The notes: generated by a model not told the origin, from the letters alone. A DNA stretch of 64,000 bases from Verrucomicrobiota bacterium (GCA_016235555.1 JACRKC010000010.1:52593-116592); one strand, 5' to 3'; positions 25,001 to 33,261 are shown, numbered from the stretch's first letter. Translations and numbers: made by a program.

Positions 25001-26713
25001 AGCATCGCCTCCGGCAACGGCATGCTCGTCGCCGTCGGCGGCGAAGGCCTCATCCTCTCCTCGTCCGATGCGGGCCGCACCTGGGTTCCGCGCGTTTCCG
25101 GCACCACCAACTGGATCGTCGGCGTCACGTATGGCTCGCCCGCCGGGGCGGGCGCGGGCAAATTCGTCGCCGTGGCCGACAAGGGCCTGATTCTCCTCTC
25201 GACCGACGGCATCACCTGGACGCCCGCCACCTCCTCCGGCACCGCCCAGCGCATGAACAGCGTCCTCTATGCCGACGGCAAGTTCGTCGCCGTCGGTGAG
25301 GCCGGCACGATCCTCACTTCGCCTGACGCCAACATCTGGACGCCGCGCGTTTCCAACGTCACCTCCTGGCTCCACGGCCTCGCCTACAACGCCGCCATCG
25401 GACACTTCGCGACCACCGGCCAGGGCGGCGTGATTCTCTTCTCCCCGGATGCTGTGACGTGGACGCGTCTGCCCGTCGCGGGCCTCACCGCCGATGTCGA
25501 AGCCGTCGTCGCCGTCGACGGCTATGCGCAATTCGTCGCCATCGGCCACAACAGCACCGCCGTCGGCATCCATCGCGACACGGTCACGCTGAAAACCGGA
25601 GAATCGCTCACCACGTGGTCGGGCGAAGCCACGGCCACGGGCGCGAAGACCGCCACGGGAACACCGGTTGATTTCGTCGGCCTCGCCGTTGGCGCCGGCG
25701 CGCTCTACGCCACGGGCAGCGGCGGTGCGGTGTTCACGGCCACCAGTGACAAAGGACCGTGGACCCAACTCACCTCCGGCGCGAGCGACTTCCTCCTCGC
25801 CGGCCTCTTCGTCAACGACACGCTCTTCATCGTCGGCGCGAAAGAAACCGTCCTTCAATCCGACCCGATCTTCACCAGCCGCCTCCGCAACATCTCCACC
25901 CGCGGTCAGGTCGGCACCGGGGGCGACATCATGATCAGCGGCTTCATCGTGCGCGGCGACCGCCCGAAATCCGTGCTCGTGCGCGCCGCCGGTCCCGCCC
26001 TCGCCGCGTTCGGTGTCTCGGGCACGATCGCCGCTCCCGTGCTCACCGTGCTCGACAGCAAGGCCACCGCCATCGCCACCAACACCGGCTGGAGCACCGC
26101 GGCCAACGCCGCCACCGTCGCCAGCACCGCCGCACGCGTGAGCGCGTTTCCGTTCGCGACCGGCAGCGCCGACTCCGCCCTCCTCGCGACGCTCAGTCCC
26201 GGCGAATACACCGTGCAAGTCTCGGGCGTGAACAACGCCACCGGCATCTGCCTCGTCGAAGTCTACGACACCGACGCGATCGCCAACGGCGGCTCCCACG
26301 CCGTCAACATCTCCACCCGCGGCCTCTCCGGCGCCGGTGCGTCCAAGATGATCGCCGGCTTCATCATCGAAGGTGCCGCCGCGCGCCGCGTGCTCATCCG
26401 CGCCGTCGGCCCCGGCCTCGCGCAGTTCGGCGTCGCCGGCACGCTCGCCGAGCCCACGCTCGAAGTCTACAACGCCCGCGGCCTCCTCCACGCGAGCGCC
26501 GGCGCCTGGGGCCTGCAACCGAACGCCGACGAAATTCGCGGTGCCTTCGCCGCCGGCGGCGCCTTCGCCCTCGCCGAAGGCAGCAAGGATTCCGCGATGG
26601 TGATCGCCCTCCCCCCCGGCAACTGGACCGTCCAGGTCGGCGGCTCGCCCGCCACGGCGGGCGCCACCGCCACCACCGGCGTCGCGATCATCGAAGTCTA
26701 CGCGCTGCCGTAG
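22001..26713 (+). CDS. Giant secreted protein: NHL repeats, Ig-like domains, propeller, paired C-terminal domains
   Basis: The 1570-residue protein starts with a signal peptide (MKKLFVFSTLACAALVSSLF). Residues about 30-330 hold NHL-type blades with the recurring words IRRITPAGVVTT and DSAGNLYVAD. An Ig-like module follows (about 335-420). Three copies of a beta domain starting NDDFANA and containing WYRWT lie at about 425, 546 and 760, with further Ig modules between and after them. Residues about 985-1290 resemble BNR/YCF48-like propeller blades (GLILSSSDAGRTW). The C-terminus is a tandem pair of the unassigned domain (about 1299-1430 and 1434-1570) also found in the serpin. It has no membrane anchor and is likely a cell-surface or matrix protein. 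Ligand unknown. Confidence 0.9.
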   Translation: MKKLFVFSTLACAALVSSLFAQTYTFSTIPGALYNAGGIAVDSTGAIYTSSLYASYIVKTSPSGTELARYGTSYSNGSADGTGSAARFYNPQGLALDSAGNLYVADLGNATIRKVTSAGVVATLAGQPLSPGNADGTGSAARFNLPQAVAADSTGNVFVADSGNHTIRRITPAGVVTTFAGAAGIAGSTDATGTAARFTTPYGVAIDSAGNLTVADRNNHTIRRITPAGVVTTVAGLAGSHGRVDATGTLARFYYPQGVAVDSSGNIFVADSGNVVIRRIDSTGAVTTVGGLTGSSGESSGVGANARFYGPRAIVLGSGGDLYIGDSGSARLGVSSGQLAITVQPQAMTVGIGSTARLTVTATGAGPITYQWQKDGTPIPGATNSTLTLASVSSLTVGTYTVTATNPLGSQASTGAALAIVAAVPNDDFANATPLTGSTGTATGTNNGATGEPEEPTHHVPLAATSSIWYRWTAPETGTAVFSLSSNFSTAQVAWTGTALTNLTRAASTSGSRLTFRAVSGTTYYLAIGSNGTTRGNVTLSWRILLNDDFANAQMITGNTGTITGNNDGATREPAETTTYGFHNTSVWYRWTPSQSGTATFDLPSGLDAGFYTGTALNNLQGLSPWAAYNPLVNGVVVQRRVVNVQAGLNYWIAVGASSYYSGAFTMSWQITQDPVVIAVTGNRTVQPGTSITQGAMFVASFTPAYQWLRNGTAIAGATEASLTLNPVQIGDAGDYRLRIIGAGTSYDLAIGTLTVLIPPPNDNFANAAAMTGLTGRITGTNVNASGETSEPAHWNLSGTASSVWYRWTPTASGLAAIDTVGSTFDTVLAIYTGPATGSAALTNLSRLTQDDDRGGGRTSLVSFAATANTTYYIAVGGSTSGARGNLTLNWQLTPVVAITAQPVNQTVASGGSATFSVTASGSGLTYQWNRNGTAITGATNATLTVTATPGSASAVYTVTIASASGVSVTSDPAEFAVATPPLTTLTVRNARANGGGLLWSIASGNGMLVAVGGEGLILSSSDAGRTWVPRVSGTTNWIVGVTYGSPAGAGAGKFVAVADKGLILLSTDGITWTPATSSGTAQRMNSVLYADGKFVAVGEAGTILTSPDANIWTPRVSNVTSWLHGLAYNAAIGHFATTGQGGVILFSPDAVTWTRLPVAGLTADVEAVVAVDGYAQFVAIGHNSTAVGIHRDTVTLKTGESLTTWSGEATATGAKTATGTPVDFVGLAVGAGALYATGSGGAVFTATSDKGPWTQLTSGASDFLLAGLFVNDTLFIVGAKETVLQSDPIFTSRLRNISTRGQVGTGGDIMISGFIVRGDRPKSVLVRAAGPALAAFGVSGTIAAPVLTVLDSKATAIATNTGWSTAANAATVASTAARVSAFPFATGSADSALLATLSPGEYTVQVSGVNNATGICLVEVYDTDAIANGGSHAVNISTRGLSGAGASKMIAGFIIEGAAARRVLIRAVGPGLAQFGVAGTLAEPTLEVYNARGLLHASAGAWGLQPNADEIRGAFAAGGAFALAEGSKDSAMVIALPPGNWTVQVGGSPATAGATATTGVAIIEVYALP

Positions 26714-26719
26714 CGATTC

Positions 26720-26743
26720 GTGGCTGAGGCGTCCCGCCTCAGC
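26720..26743. repeat. Family I hairpin, copy I3
   Basis: GTGGCTGAGGCGTCCCGCCT followed by CAG, single GTGG-headed palindrome 7 bases after the stop codon of the first giant protein. Confidence 0.82.
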
Positions 26744-26756
26744 GCAGGCATGCTTG

Positions 26757-26871
26757 GCGCGCGTAGCGGCGGGCGTCCCGGCCCGCCGAGTCTGCGGCGG
26801 CTGCCCTGAACCGGCGGGCAGAGACGCCCGCCGCTACCAGAGGCAAACACTCTTTTTCGACGCCATCTCAG
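26757..26871. repeat. Family D inverted repeat, copy D1
   Basis: GTAGCGGCGGGCGTCCCGGC ... GAGACGCCCGCCGCTACC, followed by the conserved non-palindromic tail CTTTTTCGACGCCATCTCAG shared with D2 and D3. Confidence 0.9.
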
Positions 26872-26902
26872 CCAACCGTGCAGTCGAAGATGTGATTGGA
26901 TC

Positions 26903-27022
26903 GAGGTGGAGCGCGTTGCCCCCAACGCGCTGGTTTGAAGGCGGGAGCCGATTTACCCCGCGACTCGTCGGGGCGTTAAGCCCCTCCCACAAAAAGCGCG
27001 TTGGGGGCAACACGCTCCACCG
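26903..27022. repeat. Family C inverted repeat, copy C3 (long spacer)
   Basis: GAGGTGGAGCGCGTTGCCCC ... GGGGGCAACACGCTCCACC. The spacer of about 65 bases is longer than in the other copies and contains a further small hairpin around gcgactcgtcggggc. Confidence 0.88.
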
Positions 27023-27112
27023 CCGCACGGCGCGGTTACGAATATGCGCGAGTTCAACTGCCCGATGCCGCCTCAGAACGAATCCGCTCCTCGCCTCCGA
27101 TCGAACAACCCA

Positions 27113-27142
27113 ATCCACGAGGCGGGACGCCTCGTCCACGAC
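27113..27142. repeat. Family I hairpin, copy I4
   Basis: CCACGAGGCGGGACGCCTCGTCCAC, in the orientation opposite to I3. I3 and I4 bracket D1 and C3. Confidence 0.8.
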
Positions 27143-27266
27143 TGGGAAGCGTCCGGTGTGGTTCCCGCGCCCATCATCCCGCCGTTGCACCCTCCCAAGC
27201 CGCAACTCCCGCATGGGTAGTTCCGCGACCTACCCAGCGCGCCTCCGCTCGGATATAGTCCTGCCC

Positions 27267-27479
27267 ATGCAAATTTCCGGTTCCAACTCACCCTATCAAA
27301 CCCGCTTCCTGGTCAACCATGACTCAGGCAGCCCGGTGCGGGTGAGCGTCGGCGCCTCGTCGCAGCCGATGGTCCAACCGCAGTCCGAAGCACCGACGAA
27401 TCAGCACTGGAACTATCTCGCCGCTTCGATCGGTTGCGACCGCGTCGCCACCGCGCTGGAGACTACGCCCGATCTCTGA
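27267..27479 (+). CDS. Small hypothetical protein (70 residues)
   Basis: ATG 27267 opens a 70-codon frame, MQISGSNSPYQTRFLVNHDS..., polar and without a signal peptide or membrane span. I do not recognise it. Its support is that it lies in a repeat-rich gap yet reads as non-repetitive, balanced amino-acid sequence, unlike the Arg/Pro/Ala-rich shadows around it. A TATAGT hexamer ends 9 bases before the ATG, too close to act as a -10 box for a leadered transcript. A family A repeat begins 11 bases after the stop. Confidence 0.5.
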   Translation: MQISGSNSPYQTRFLVNHDSGSPVRVSVGASSQPMVQPQSEAPTNQHWNYLAASIGCDRVATALETTPDL

Positions 27480-27490
27480 GCCGGGGTGTA

Positions 27491-27598
27491 ATACCAACGT
27501 CACCTTGCTCTTGGACTGTAGGCCCGGCCGGTGGCCGGGCAGCCCGCCCAGCGGGCGGGCCTGCAACGGAAAGTCTGAAAGCTACAGGACGTTGGTAT
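27491..27598. repeat. Family A nested inverted repeat, copy A3
   Basis: ATACCAACGTCACCTTGCTC ... CAGGACGTTGGTAT, the reverse orientation of A2 with only a few differences. The core is GTAGGCCCGGCCGGTGGCCG. Confidence 0.93.
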
Positions 27599-27737
27599 GA
27601 CAGGAAGTGAGGTCAGTAACCAGAAGCCTTGATTGTAGCGGCGGTCTGCGACCGCCGACCGAGAACCCTTGGAGTTGGCGCATCGCCGGCGGTCGCAGAC
27701 CGCCGCTGCAGCTGGCTGACCGCACTTCCTGTTGCAC
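27599..27737. repeat. Family B inverted repeat, copy B4, abutting A3
   Basis: GACAGGAAGTGAGGTCAG ... CTGACCGCACTTCCTGTTGCAC encloses GTAGCGGCGGTCTGCGACCG. It begins where A3 ends, with no spacer. Confidence 0.9.
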
Positions 27738-27765
27738 CCTCTGGCCGGGGCCGAATCGTTCCCAC

Positions 27766-27839
27766 TCGGACGCGTTGCCCCTAACCGTGCGGCAAAGCTC
27801 CCGCTCCCACGAAGTGCGGCGCGGCCAACGCGCTTCACC
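27766..27839. repeat. Degenerate family C repeat, copy C6
   Basis: TCGGACGCGTTGCCCCTAAC ... GGCCAACGCGCTTCACC. The arms retain the C core (CGCGTTG / CAACGCG) but the GTGG head is lost on the left. Confidence 0.45.
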
Positions 27840-27850
27840 TCCCGCCGTCC

Positions 27851-28537
27851 TCAATCCTCGCCTCCACCCACGCTCACCGACTGGCCGTTTTGTCTCGGAC
27901 CGAGGCTGAGGATGAACGGCGCGGCCGTCTTCGCCCACGCTTCCGCCTTGGGATAACCCGCCGCCCCATCCGCCCAGCACGAACGCAGCATGTCGGTGTC
28001 GATCACGCCGGGATTCAACGGCACCGCGGCCATGCCGGCAGGCAGCTCGCTGGCGAGCGCTTTCGTCAGGCCCTCGATCGCCCACTTCGACATGCAATAC
28101 GGCGCCACCTCCGGCGACACGCTGCGGCCCCAGCCCGAACTCAGATTGACGATCACGCCCCGCTTCTTCGCGACCATCGCCGGCACGAAGTGACGGATGA
28201 CGTTTTGCACGCCGCGGATGTTCACATCGACGAGCTTCGTGAACTCGCGGTCCTCCTGCTCCCACAGCGGCGAGAGGCGGTTCATCAGCGCGGCGTTATT
28301 GATCAGCAGGTCGGGCGGCGAATCGTTCTCCAACACCTTGGCCGCCCAGATCGCGACCTTGTTGTCGAGCGCGACATCGACGCACGAAAAATCATGCGGC
28401 GCCCCGTGCGTCATCCGCAGATCGAAAATCGCGTCACCCGCGCGACCGCAGCCGATCACGGTGTGACCGGCCTTGATGAACTCCTCGGTGAGCGCACGGC
28501 CCAGCCCGCGCGTGACTCCGGTGATGACGATTCTCAT
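27851..28537 (-). CDS. SDR-family NAD(P)-dependent oxidoreductase
   Basis: This 228-residue classical short-chain dehydrogenase has the dinucleotide motif TGVTRGLG near the N-terminus, NNAAL at 80-84, catalytic Ser in NLSSGWG at 133-134, and YCMSK (Tyr147, Lys151). All catalytic residues are present, so it should be active. Substrate cannot be deduced from sequence. It is monocistronic on the minus strand. A complex repeat (28548-28652) separates its start from exbD. Confidence 0.9.
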   Translation of the reverse strand: MRIVITGVTRGLGRALTEEFIKAGHTVIGCGRAGDAIFDLRMTHGAPHDFSCVDVALDNKVAIWAAKVLENDSPPDLLINNAALMNRLSPLWEQEDREFTKLVDVNIRGVQNVIRHFVPAMVAKKRGVIVNLSSGWGRSVSPEVAPYCMSKWAIEGLTKALASELPAGMAAVPLNPGVIDTDMLRSCWADGAAGYPKAEAWAKTAAPFILSLGPRQNGQSVSVGGGED

Positions 28538-28547
28538 GGGTCGAAAA

Positions 28548-28652
28548 GTAGCGGGTAGCGAGTAGCGGGTAGCGAGTAGAAAAACCGTAACGATTGGCGG
28601 TGAGGCATCCGTCGGCCGGATGCTCGCTACCCGCTACTCACTACTCGCTACC
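28548..28652. repeat. Inverted array of the unit GTAGCGGGTAGCGA (family L)
   Basis: A tandem run of GTAGCGGGTAGCGAGTA units is followed about 60 bases later by the inverted run TCGCTACCCGCTACTCACTA. This is tandem and inverted at once, unlike the single-hairpin families. Confidence 0.85.
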
Positions 28653-28660
28653 GCCGCGCG

Positions 28661-29056
28661 TCAGCGCGACTGCAGCGAGAACTTGTTCAGCCCCGTCTTC
28701 CGGCACGCATCCATCACGAACGCGAGTTTCTTCAACTGCGTCGTCTCGTCCGCCCGGATCAGCACCGGGATGTCGCGGTCGACCTGCTTCACCTGCTGGA
28801 GCAGCTCGATCAGCTGGTCGTCCGTCACGGCTTTGTCGTTGAAGGTCACCTTGCCGTCCTTGTCGATCGCGATGGTGACCGTGCCGCGGAACTCGTTCTT
28901 GCCCGCCGTCTCCACCTTCGGGAGCGTGATGTTGAGCGTGGCCGCCGACTTGAACTGCATCGTGACGAACGCGAAGAAAATCAACATCACGAGCACGTCG
29001 ATCAGCGGCACGAGATTCATCTCGGGCCGTTTGCGGCGCTTCTGGTAGAGGCTCAT
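28661..29056 (-). CDS. exbD: ExbD/TolR-family biopolymer transport protein
   Basis: The 131-residue protein has one transmembrane helix close to the N-terminus (LVPLIDVLVMLIFFAFVTMQ), preceded by a positive cytoplasmic tail. The helix contains the Asp of PLIDVL that carries protons in ExbD/TolR. The rest is the periplasmic domain (VTIAIDKDGKVTFNDKAV). With ExbB it forms the proton-driven motor that energises TonB-dependent outer-membrane transport. ATG 29056 overlaps the exbB stop by 4 bases. No tonB or receptor gene is adjacent. Confidence 0.92.
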   Translation of the reverse strand: MSLYQKRRKRPEMNLVPLIDVLVMLIFFAFVTMQFKSAATLNITLPKVETAGKNEFRGTVTIAIDKDGKVTFNDKAVTDDQLIELLQQVKQVDRDIPVLIRADETTQLKKLAFVMDACRKTGLNKFSLQSR

Positions 29057-29625
29057 TGCCGGCTGCGCTGGAGGATGCGCTCGAGCAACACGTCGAGTTG
29101 CGCCGCGTAGTTCTCGATCTTCCGCTGGAGATAGCCGCTGCCCACGAGCGACGGGATCGCGATGGCCAGGCCGATGACCGTCGCCGACAACGCCAGCGCG
29201 ACACCCTTGGTGAACGCGACCGGATCGGGCAGCCCGGTGTCCGGCGAGATCTGCGAAAACACCTGGAGCAGGCCCCACACCGTGCCGGAAAGACCGATCA
29301 GCGGCGCCGCGGCGTAGATCACGTCGAGGTAAGGGATGCCCCGCTCCATGCGGTTGATCTCCAGCCGGGCGAACGCTTTCACCGCGCCTTCGTCGTTCTG
29401 ATGCTTCTCGGCAAATTCCACGATCCGCGCCAGCACGGTATGCTTCCCACCGAGCAGCGGGCGGCTCTCCACGACGGCATCGACGAGATCCTGGGGCATC
29501 ACCGCCGCTTTGCGCAGGGCATACGCCCGTTCACAGATGATGAACACGGCGGCGGCGGAGCAGAGCCCGAGCGGATAGATCAGGACGCCGGCCCCTTTGA
29601 AAATCTCGATCATGGCGAAAAACAT
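29053..29625 (-). CDS. exbB: MotA/TolQ/ExbB-family proton channel
   Basis: The 190-residue protein has the ExbB topology: a first helix (GVLIYPLGLCSAAAVFIICE), a large cytoplasmic loop, and two helices near the C-terminus (AAPLIGLSGTVWGLLQVF and ALSATVIGLAIAIPSLVGSG). GLSGTVWGLLQVF is the conserved channel motif. It sits upstream of exbD with a 4-base overlap. ATG 29625 is used; ATG 29613 (MIEIFKGAG) is equally plausible. Confidence 0.92.
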   Translation of the reverse strand: MFFAMIEIFKGAGVLIYPLGLCSAAAVFIICERAYALRKAAVMPQDLVDAVVESRPLLGGKHTVLARIVEFAEKHQNDEGAVKAFARLEINRMERGIPYLDVIYAAAPLIGLSGTVWGLLQVFSQISPDTGLPDPVAFTKGVALALSATVIGLAIAIPSLVGSGYLQRKIENYAAQLDVLLERILQRSRQ

Positions 29626-30080
29626 GGAGAGCGATGAGTGGCGAGTTGTGACGCGGCGTCAGCGAAAAAGTTCAGAAAACTTCGCGCCGGGAATGCCGCA
29701 GAAGCCCTTTCCTGCTTGTCATGGCGCGGAGGCCAGGCGGATCGCGGTAATCAGCTCCGGAAGTCGCACGTGGCGACGGCCCATCCCGGTCGGCGACTTC
29801 TGACGCTCGGTTTGGTTCACCCCGCCCGCCGCCATACTCGGCTGCCGGCGCGGCCACCGGCCGCGCAGGCTGCGCAAGGCGTCCCGAAAAATCCGCCGCT
29901 CAACGCGCCGGAGGGATTGGTTTTTTACTCCTCTTTCCCGCACCGCCCCGGGTTTTTTGTTGCCGCATCCGCGCGCATCGCGCGACTTCTTGGGCGGCGG
30001 CGCACCACTTCGCTTTCGCGTTGTCTGTGTCGCCGCGGCGGCTGCGTCACGCCGCTTCCAACGGAAAAATTTTTCACCAC
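29626..30080. other. 455-base intergenic region, no gene seen
   Basis: This gap separates divergent exbB and the second NHL/Ig giant. Unlike nearly every other gap it holds no copy of the repeat families described here. It should contain two divergent promoters, but I cannot name convincing -35/-10 pairs. Confidence 0.5.
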
Positions 30081-33000
30081 ATGACATCTCGCCTCGCCTT
30101 CACGCCCGCGGCCCGCTTCGGCCTCGGCCTCCTCGCCGCTCTCCTTTCCGCCGCGCCGGCGCTCGCCCAGACGACTTCGAGCCCGCCGCTCGCCGCGACC
30201 ACGCTCGCCGGCCGCGCCGGCACCGGCGGCAGCGACGACGGCACCGGCACCGCCGCCGCCTTCCTCAACCCCAGCGGCCTCGTCGTCGATCGCTCGGGCA
30301 ACCTCTTCGTCGCTGACACCGGCAACAACACCATCCGCAAGATCACCCCCGCCGGCGTGATCTCCACCTTCGCCGGCCGCGCGGTCGACCCTGAAACCGG
30401 CATCAAGAACAACGGCGGCTCCGCCGACGGCACCGGCCCGGCCGCCGAATTCAATTTCGGCAAATCCATCATCGACAGCATCGGTTCCAACACCCTCGCG
30501 ATCGATGCCAGCGGCAACCTTTACGTCGCCGATACGCTCAACAACGCCATCCGCCGGATCACCCCCGCCGCCGTCGTCACCACCCTCCAGTTGCGCGATT
30601 CCAGCGGCAACGGTGTCTCGCTCAACTCCCCCGACGGCGTCGCGATCGACTCCAGTTCCAACCTCTACATCACCGACTCCGGCACCAACACCATCCGTCG
30701 CGTCACCCTCTCCGGCATCGTGACCACCCTCGCTGGTTCGCCCACGTCCGGCAGCACCGACGGCACCGGCAACGCCGCTTCCTTCAGCAATCCGCGCGGC
30801 ATCGCCTGCGATGCGTTTGGCAACGTCTACGTCGCCGACACCAACAACCACACCATCCGCAAAATCACCCCCGCCGGTGTCGTCACCACCCTCGCCGGCT
30901 CGCCCGGCACGTCTACTCGCAACAGCGCCGGCTCCTCCGACGGACTCGGCAAAAACGCCCGCTTCAACGGCCCCATCGGCCTCGGCTTCGACGCCGCCGG
31001 CAACCTCTACGTCGCCGATCGCGGCAACCACTCCATTCGCAAGATCACCTCCGCCGGCCTGGTCTCCACCGTCGCCGGCCTCTCCGGCACCGCGGGCAGC
31101 GCCGATGGCACCGGCAACGCCGCCCGCCTCCGCAATCCCTACAGCGTCGCCGCCGACGCCTCCGGCACCCTCTACATCGCCGACACCAAAAACCACGTCA
31201 TCCGCAAGGCCGTCGCCATCACCTCGCCGCCCACGATCTCGATCCAGACCCAGCCCGCCATCCGCATCGTCACCACCGGCCAGAGCGCGACCTTCTCCGT
31301 CACCGCCTCGGCCACGCCCGCGCCCTCCTACCAGTGGCTCCGCAACGGCACCACGATCGCCGGCGCCAACGCCGCCAGCTACACGCTCGCACCGGCACTC
31401 TCCGACGACCGCTCCTACTACTCCGTGGTCGTGACCAGCGGCACCCTCTCCTTCACCAGCACCGCCGCCCAACTGCAGGTTTACCCGCCGTCCGTCACCA
31501 TCCCGCCGGTCATCATTCTCACGCACCCGGCCGATCAAACCGTGAGCGCCGGCTCTGGCGCCACCCTCTCCGTCGAAGCCACCGGCAATCCCGCCACGCT
31601 CACCTACCAGTGGCAGAAGGGCACCACCGACATCGCCGGCGCCACGAACGCCGACTACAATCTCCCGTCCCCGCAAACCTCCGACTCCGGCATCTATCAG
31701 GTCATCGTGTCCAACGCCGGCACCTCGGTCACCTCCAACCCCGCCACGCTCAACGTCACGCCCGTCACCGTCGTCGCCCCCACGATCGCCACGCAGCCGC
31801 AATCGCTCACCGTCTCCGCCGGCCAGAGCGCGAGCTTTTCGGTCGCCGCCTCCGGCACACCCGCGCCCACCTATCAATGGCAGAAGGACGGCAACCCGGT
31901 TTCCGGCGCCACCTTCCCGTCGTTCACGCTCATCGCCGCCCAGTCCGGCGACGCCGGCACCTACCGGGTCGTCGTCACCAATCAGGGCGGCTCCGTGACC
32001 TCCACCGGCGCCGTGCTCACCGTCGCCGCCGCCGCGACCGCGCCCGCGATCACCTCCCAACCCGTCGCCGCCTCGGTGAAAGTCGGCGAACGCGCCAGCT
32101 TCACCGTCGTGGCCACCGGTTCGCCCGCGCCGACGTTCCAGTGGCAGAAGGACGGTGTCGCGATCGCCGGCGCCACCACCGCCACCTTCTCGATCGCGTC
32201 CGCCCAGTTGACCGACGACGCCGCCTATCGCGTCGTCGTCAGCAACGCCGCCGGCACCGTCACCTCCGTCCCCGCCGCGCTCACCGTCGCCCCGGCCTTC
32301 GTCGACACCGGCCGCCTCATCAATCTCTCCATCCTCACCGATCTCGCCGCCGGCGAGACCATGACGATGGGCACCGCGCTCGGCGGCGCCGGCACCACCG
32401 GCACCAAACCCCTCGTCGCCCGCGCCGCCGGTCCCGCGCTCACCCAGCTCGGCGTCACCGGCGTGCTCCCCGATCCGACGATGAATCTGAATAGCACCAG
32501 TGTCAGTCCCGCCGTCCTCATCGCCGCAAATAACGACTGGGGTGGCAGCACCGCCCTCGGCAACGCCTTCGCCCAGGTCGGCGCGTTCCCCTACGCCAGC
32601 GCCGCCTCGAAGGATGCCGGCATGTTCCAGCCCACGCTCGCCACCGGCAACTACACCGTCGAGGTGCGCGACGCCGGGACCGGCACCGGCACCGTGATCG
32701 CCGAACTCTACGACGCCACACCGTCGGGCACGTTCACCGTCACCACGCCGCGCCTCATCAACGTCTCCGTGCTCAAGACCATCGCCGCCGGCACCACGCT
32801 CACCGCCGGCTTCGTCATCGGCGGCACCACGGGCCGCACCGTGCTCATCCGCGCCGTCGGCCCCACGCTCGGCGCCGCGCCCTTCAACATCGGCGGCGTC
32901 ATGGCCGACCCCAAGCTCGAACTCTTCAACAACGCCACCAATACGAAGATCAACGAGAACAACGACTGGGCCGCACCCGTCGCCCCGCTCACGTCAACCT

Positions 33001-33173
33001 CGGCGCAACTCACCACCGCCTTCGGCTCCGTCGGTGCCTTCGTCCTCGCCGGTGCCACGACCAAGGACGCCGTGCTGCTGGTCACCCTCGCCCCCGGCCA
33101 ATACAGCGCCCGCGTCAGCGGCGCCGACGCCGGCGGCGGCATGGCCCTCGTCGAGGTCTACGAAGCGCCGTGA
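30081..33173 (+). CDS. Giant secreted protein: NHL repeats, four Ig-like domains, paired C-terminal domains
   Basis: The 1030-residue protein starts MTSRLAFTPAARFGLGLLAA with a signal peptide ending near ALAQ. Residues about 30-385 are NHL blades (VADTGNNTIRKITPAGVIST and similar). Four Ig-like modules begin near 387, 477, 569 and 657, each with the YQW(L/Q)(R/K)(N/D)G core. The C-terminus is the same tandem domain pair seen in the serpin and the first giant (about 745-885 and 890-1030), with RAAGPALTQLG and RAVGPTLGAAP as the core phrase. It lacks the WYRWT domains and the sialidase-like propeller of the first giant, so the two are modular relatives and not simple duplicates. A surface or matrix role is inferred. 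Confidence 0.9.
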   Translation: MTSRLAFTPAARFGLGLLAALLSAAPALAQTTSSPPLAATTLAGRAGTGGSDDGTGTAAAFLNPSGLVVDRSGNLFVADTGNNTIRKITPAGVISTFAGRAVDPETGIKNNGGSADGTGPAAEFNFGKSIIDSIGSNTLAIDASGNLYVADTLNNAIRRITPAAVVTTLQLRDSSGNGVSLNSPDGVAIDSSSNLYITDSGTNTIRRVTLSGIVTTLAGSPTSGSTDGTGNAASFSNPRGIACDAFGNVYVADTNNHTIRKITPAGVVTTLAGSPGTSTRNSAGSSDGLGKNARFNGPIGLGFDAAGNLYVADRGNHSIRKITSAGLVSTVAGLSGTAGSADGTGNAARLRNPYSVAADASGTLYIADTKNHVIRKAVAITSPPTISIQTQPAIRIVTTGQSATFSVTASATPAPSYQWLRNGTTIAGANAASYTLAPALSDDRSYYSVVVTSGTLSFTSTAAQLQVYPPSVTIPPVIILTHPADQTVSAGSGATLSVEATGNPATLTYQWQKGTTDIAGATNADYNLPSPQTSDSGIYQVIVSNAGTSVTSNPATLNVTPVTVVAPTIATQPQSLTVSAGQSASFSVAASGTPAPTYQWQKDGNPVSGATFPSFTLIAAQSGDAGTYRVVVTNQGGSVTSTGAVLTVAAAATAPAITSQPVAASVKVGERASFTVVATGSPAPTFQWQKDGVAIAGATTATFSIASAQLTDDAAYRVVVSNAAGTVTSVPAALTVAPAFVDTGRLINLSILTDLAAGETMTMGTALGGAGTTGTKPLVARAAGPALTQLGVTGVLPDPTMNLNSTSVSPAVLIAANNDWGGSTALGNAFAQVGAFPYASAASKDAGMFQPTLATGNYTVEVRDAGTGTGTVIAELYDATPSGTFTVTTPRLINVSVLKTIAAGTTLTAGFVIGGTTGRTVLIRAVGPTLGAAPFNIGGVMADPKLELFNNATNTKINENNDWAAPVAPLTSTSAQLTTAFGSVGAFVLAGATTKDAVLLVTLAPGQYSARVSGADAGGGMALVEVYEAP

Positions 33174-33199
33174 GTAGTCCGAACGTTGAGGTCGGAGAG

Positions 33200-33223
33200 T
33201 GTAGCAGCCGGTGACGAGGCTGG
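33200..33223. repeat. Family H half-element, copy H4
   Basis: GTAGCAGCCGGTGACGAGGC followed by TGGA. Only one arm is present; no inverted partner follows. Confidence 0.6.
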
Positions 33224-33261
33224 AGTGCGCGACGCACCACGGCCCGGCCTTCCGACCGCCT

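Noticed and set aside
23636..26518. 960-codon minus-strand frame opposite the first giant NHL/Ig protein
   Set aside because: Low-complexity Gly/Ala/Glu/Asp string produced by the complement of repetitive Thr/Ala/Gly codons; no start context or domains.
29925..32060. 711-codon minus-strand frame opposite the second giant protein
   Set aside because: Gly/Asp/Val-rich shadow of the NHL repeat codons; it also runs into a non-coding gap.
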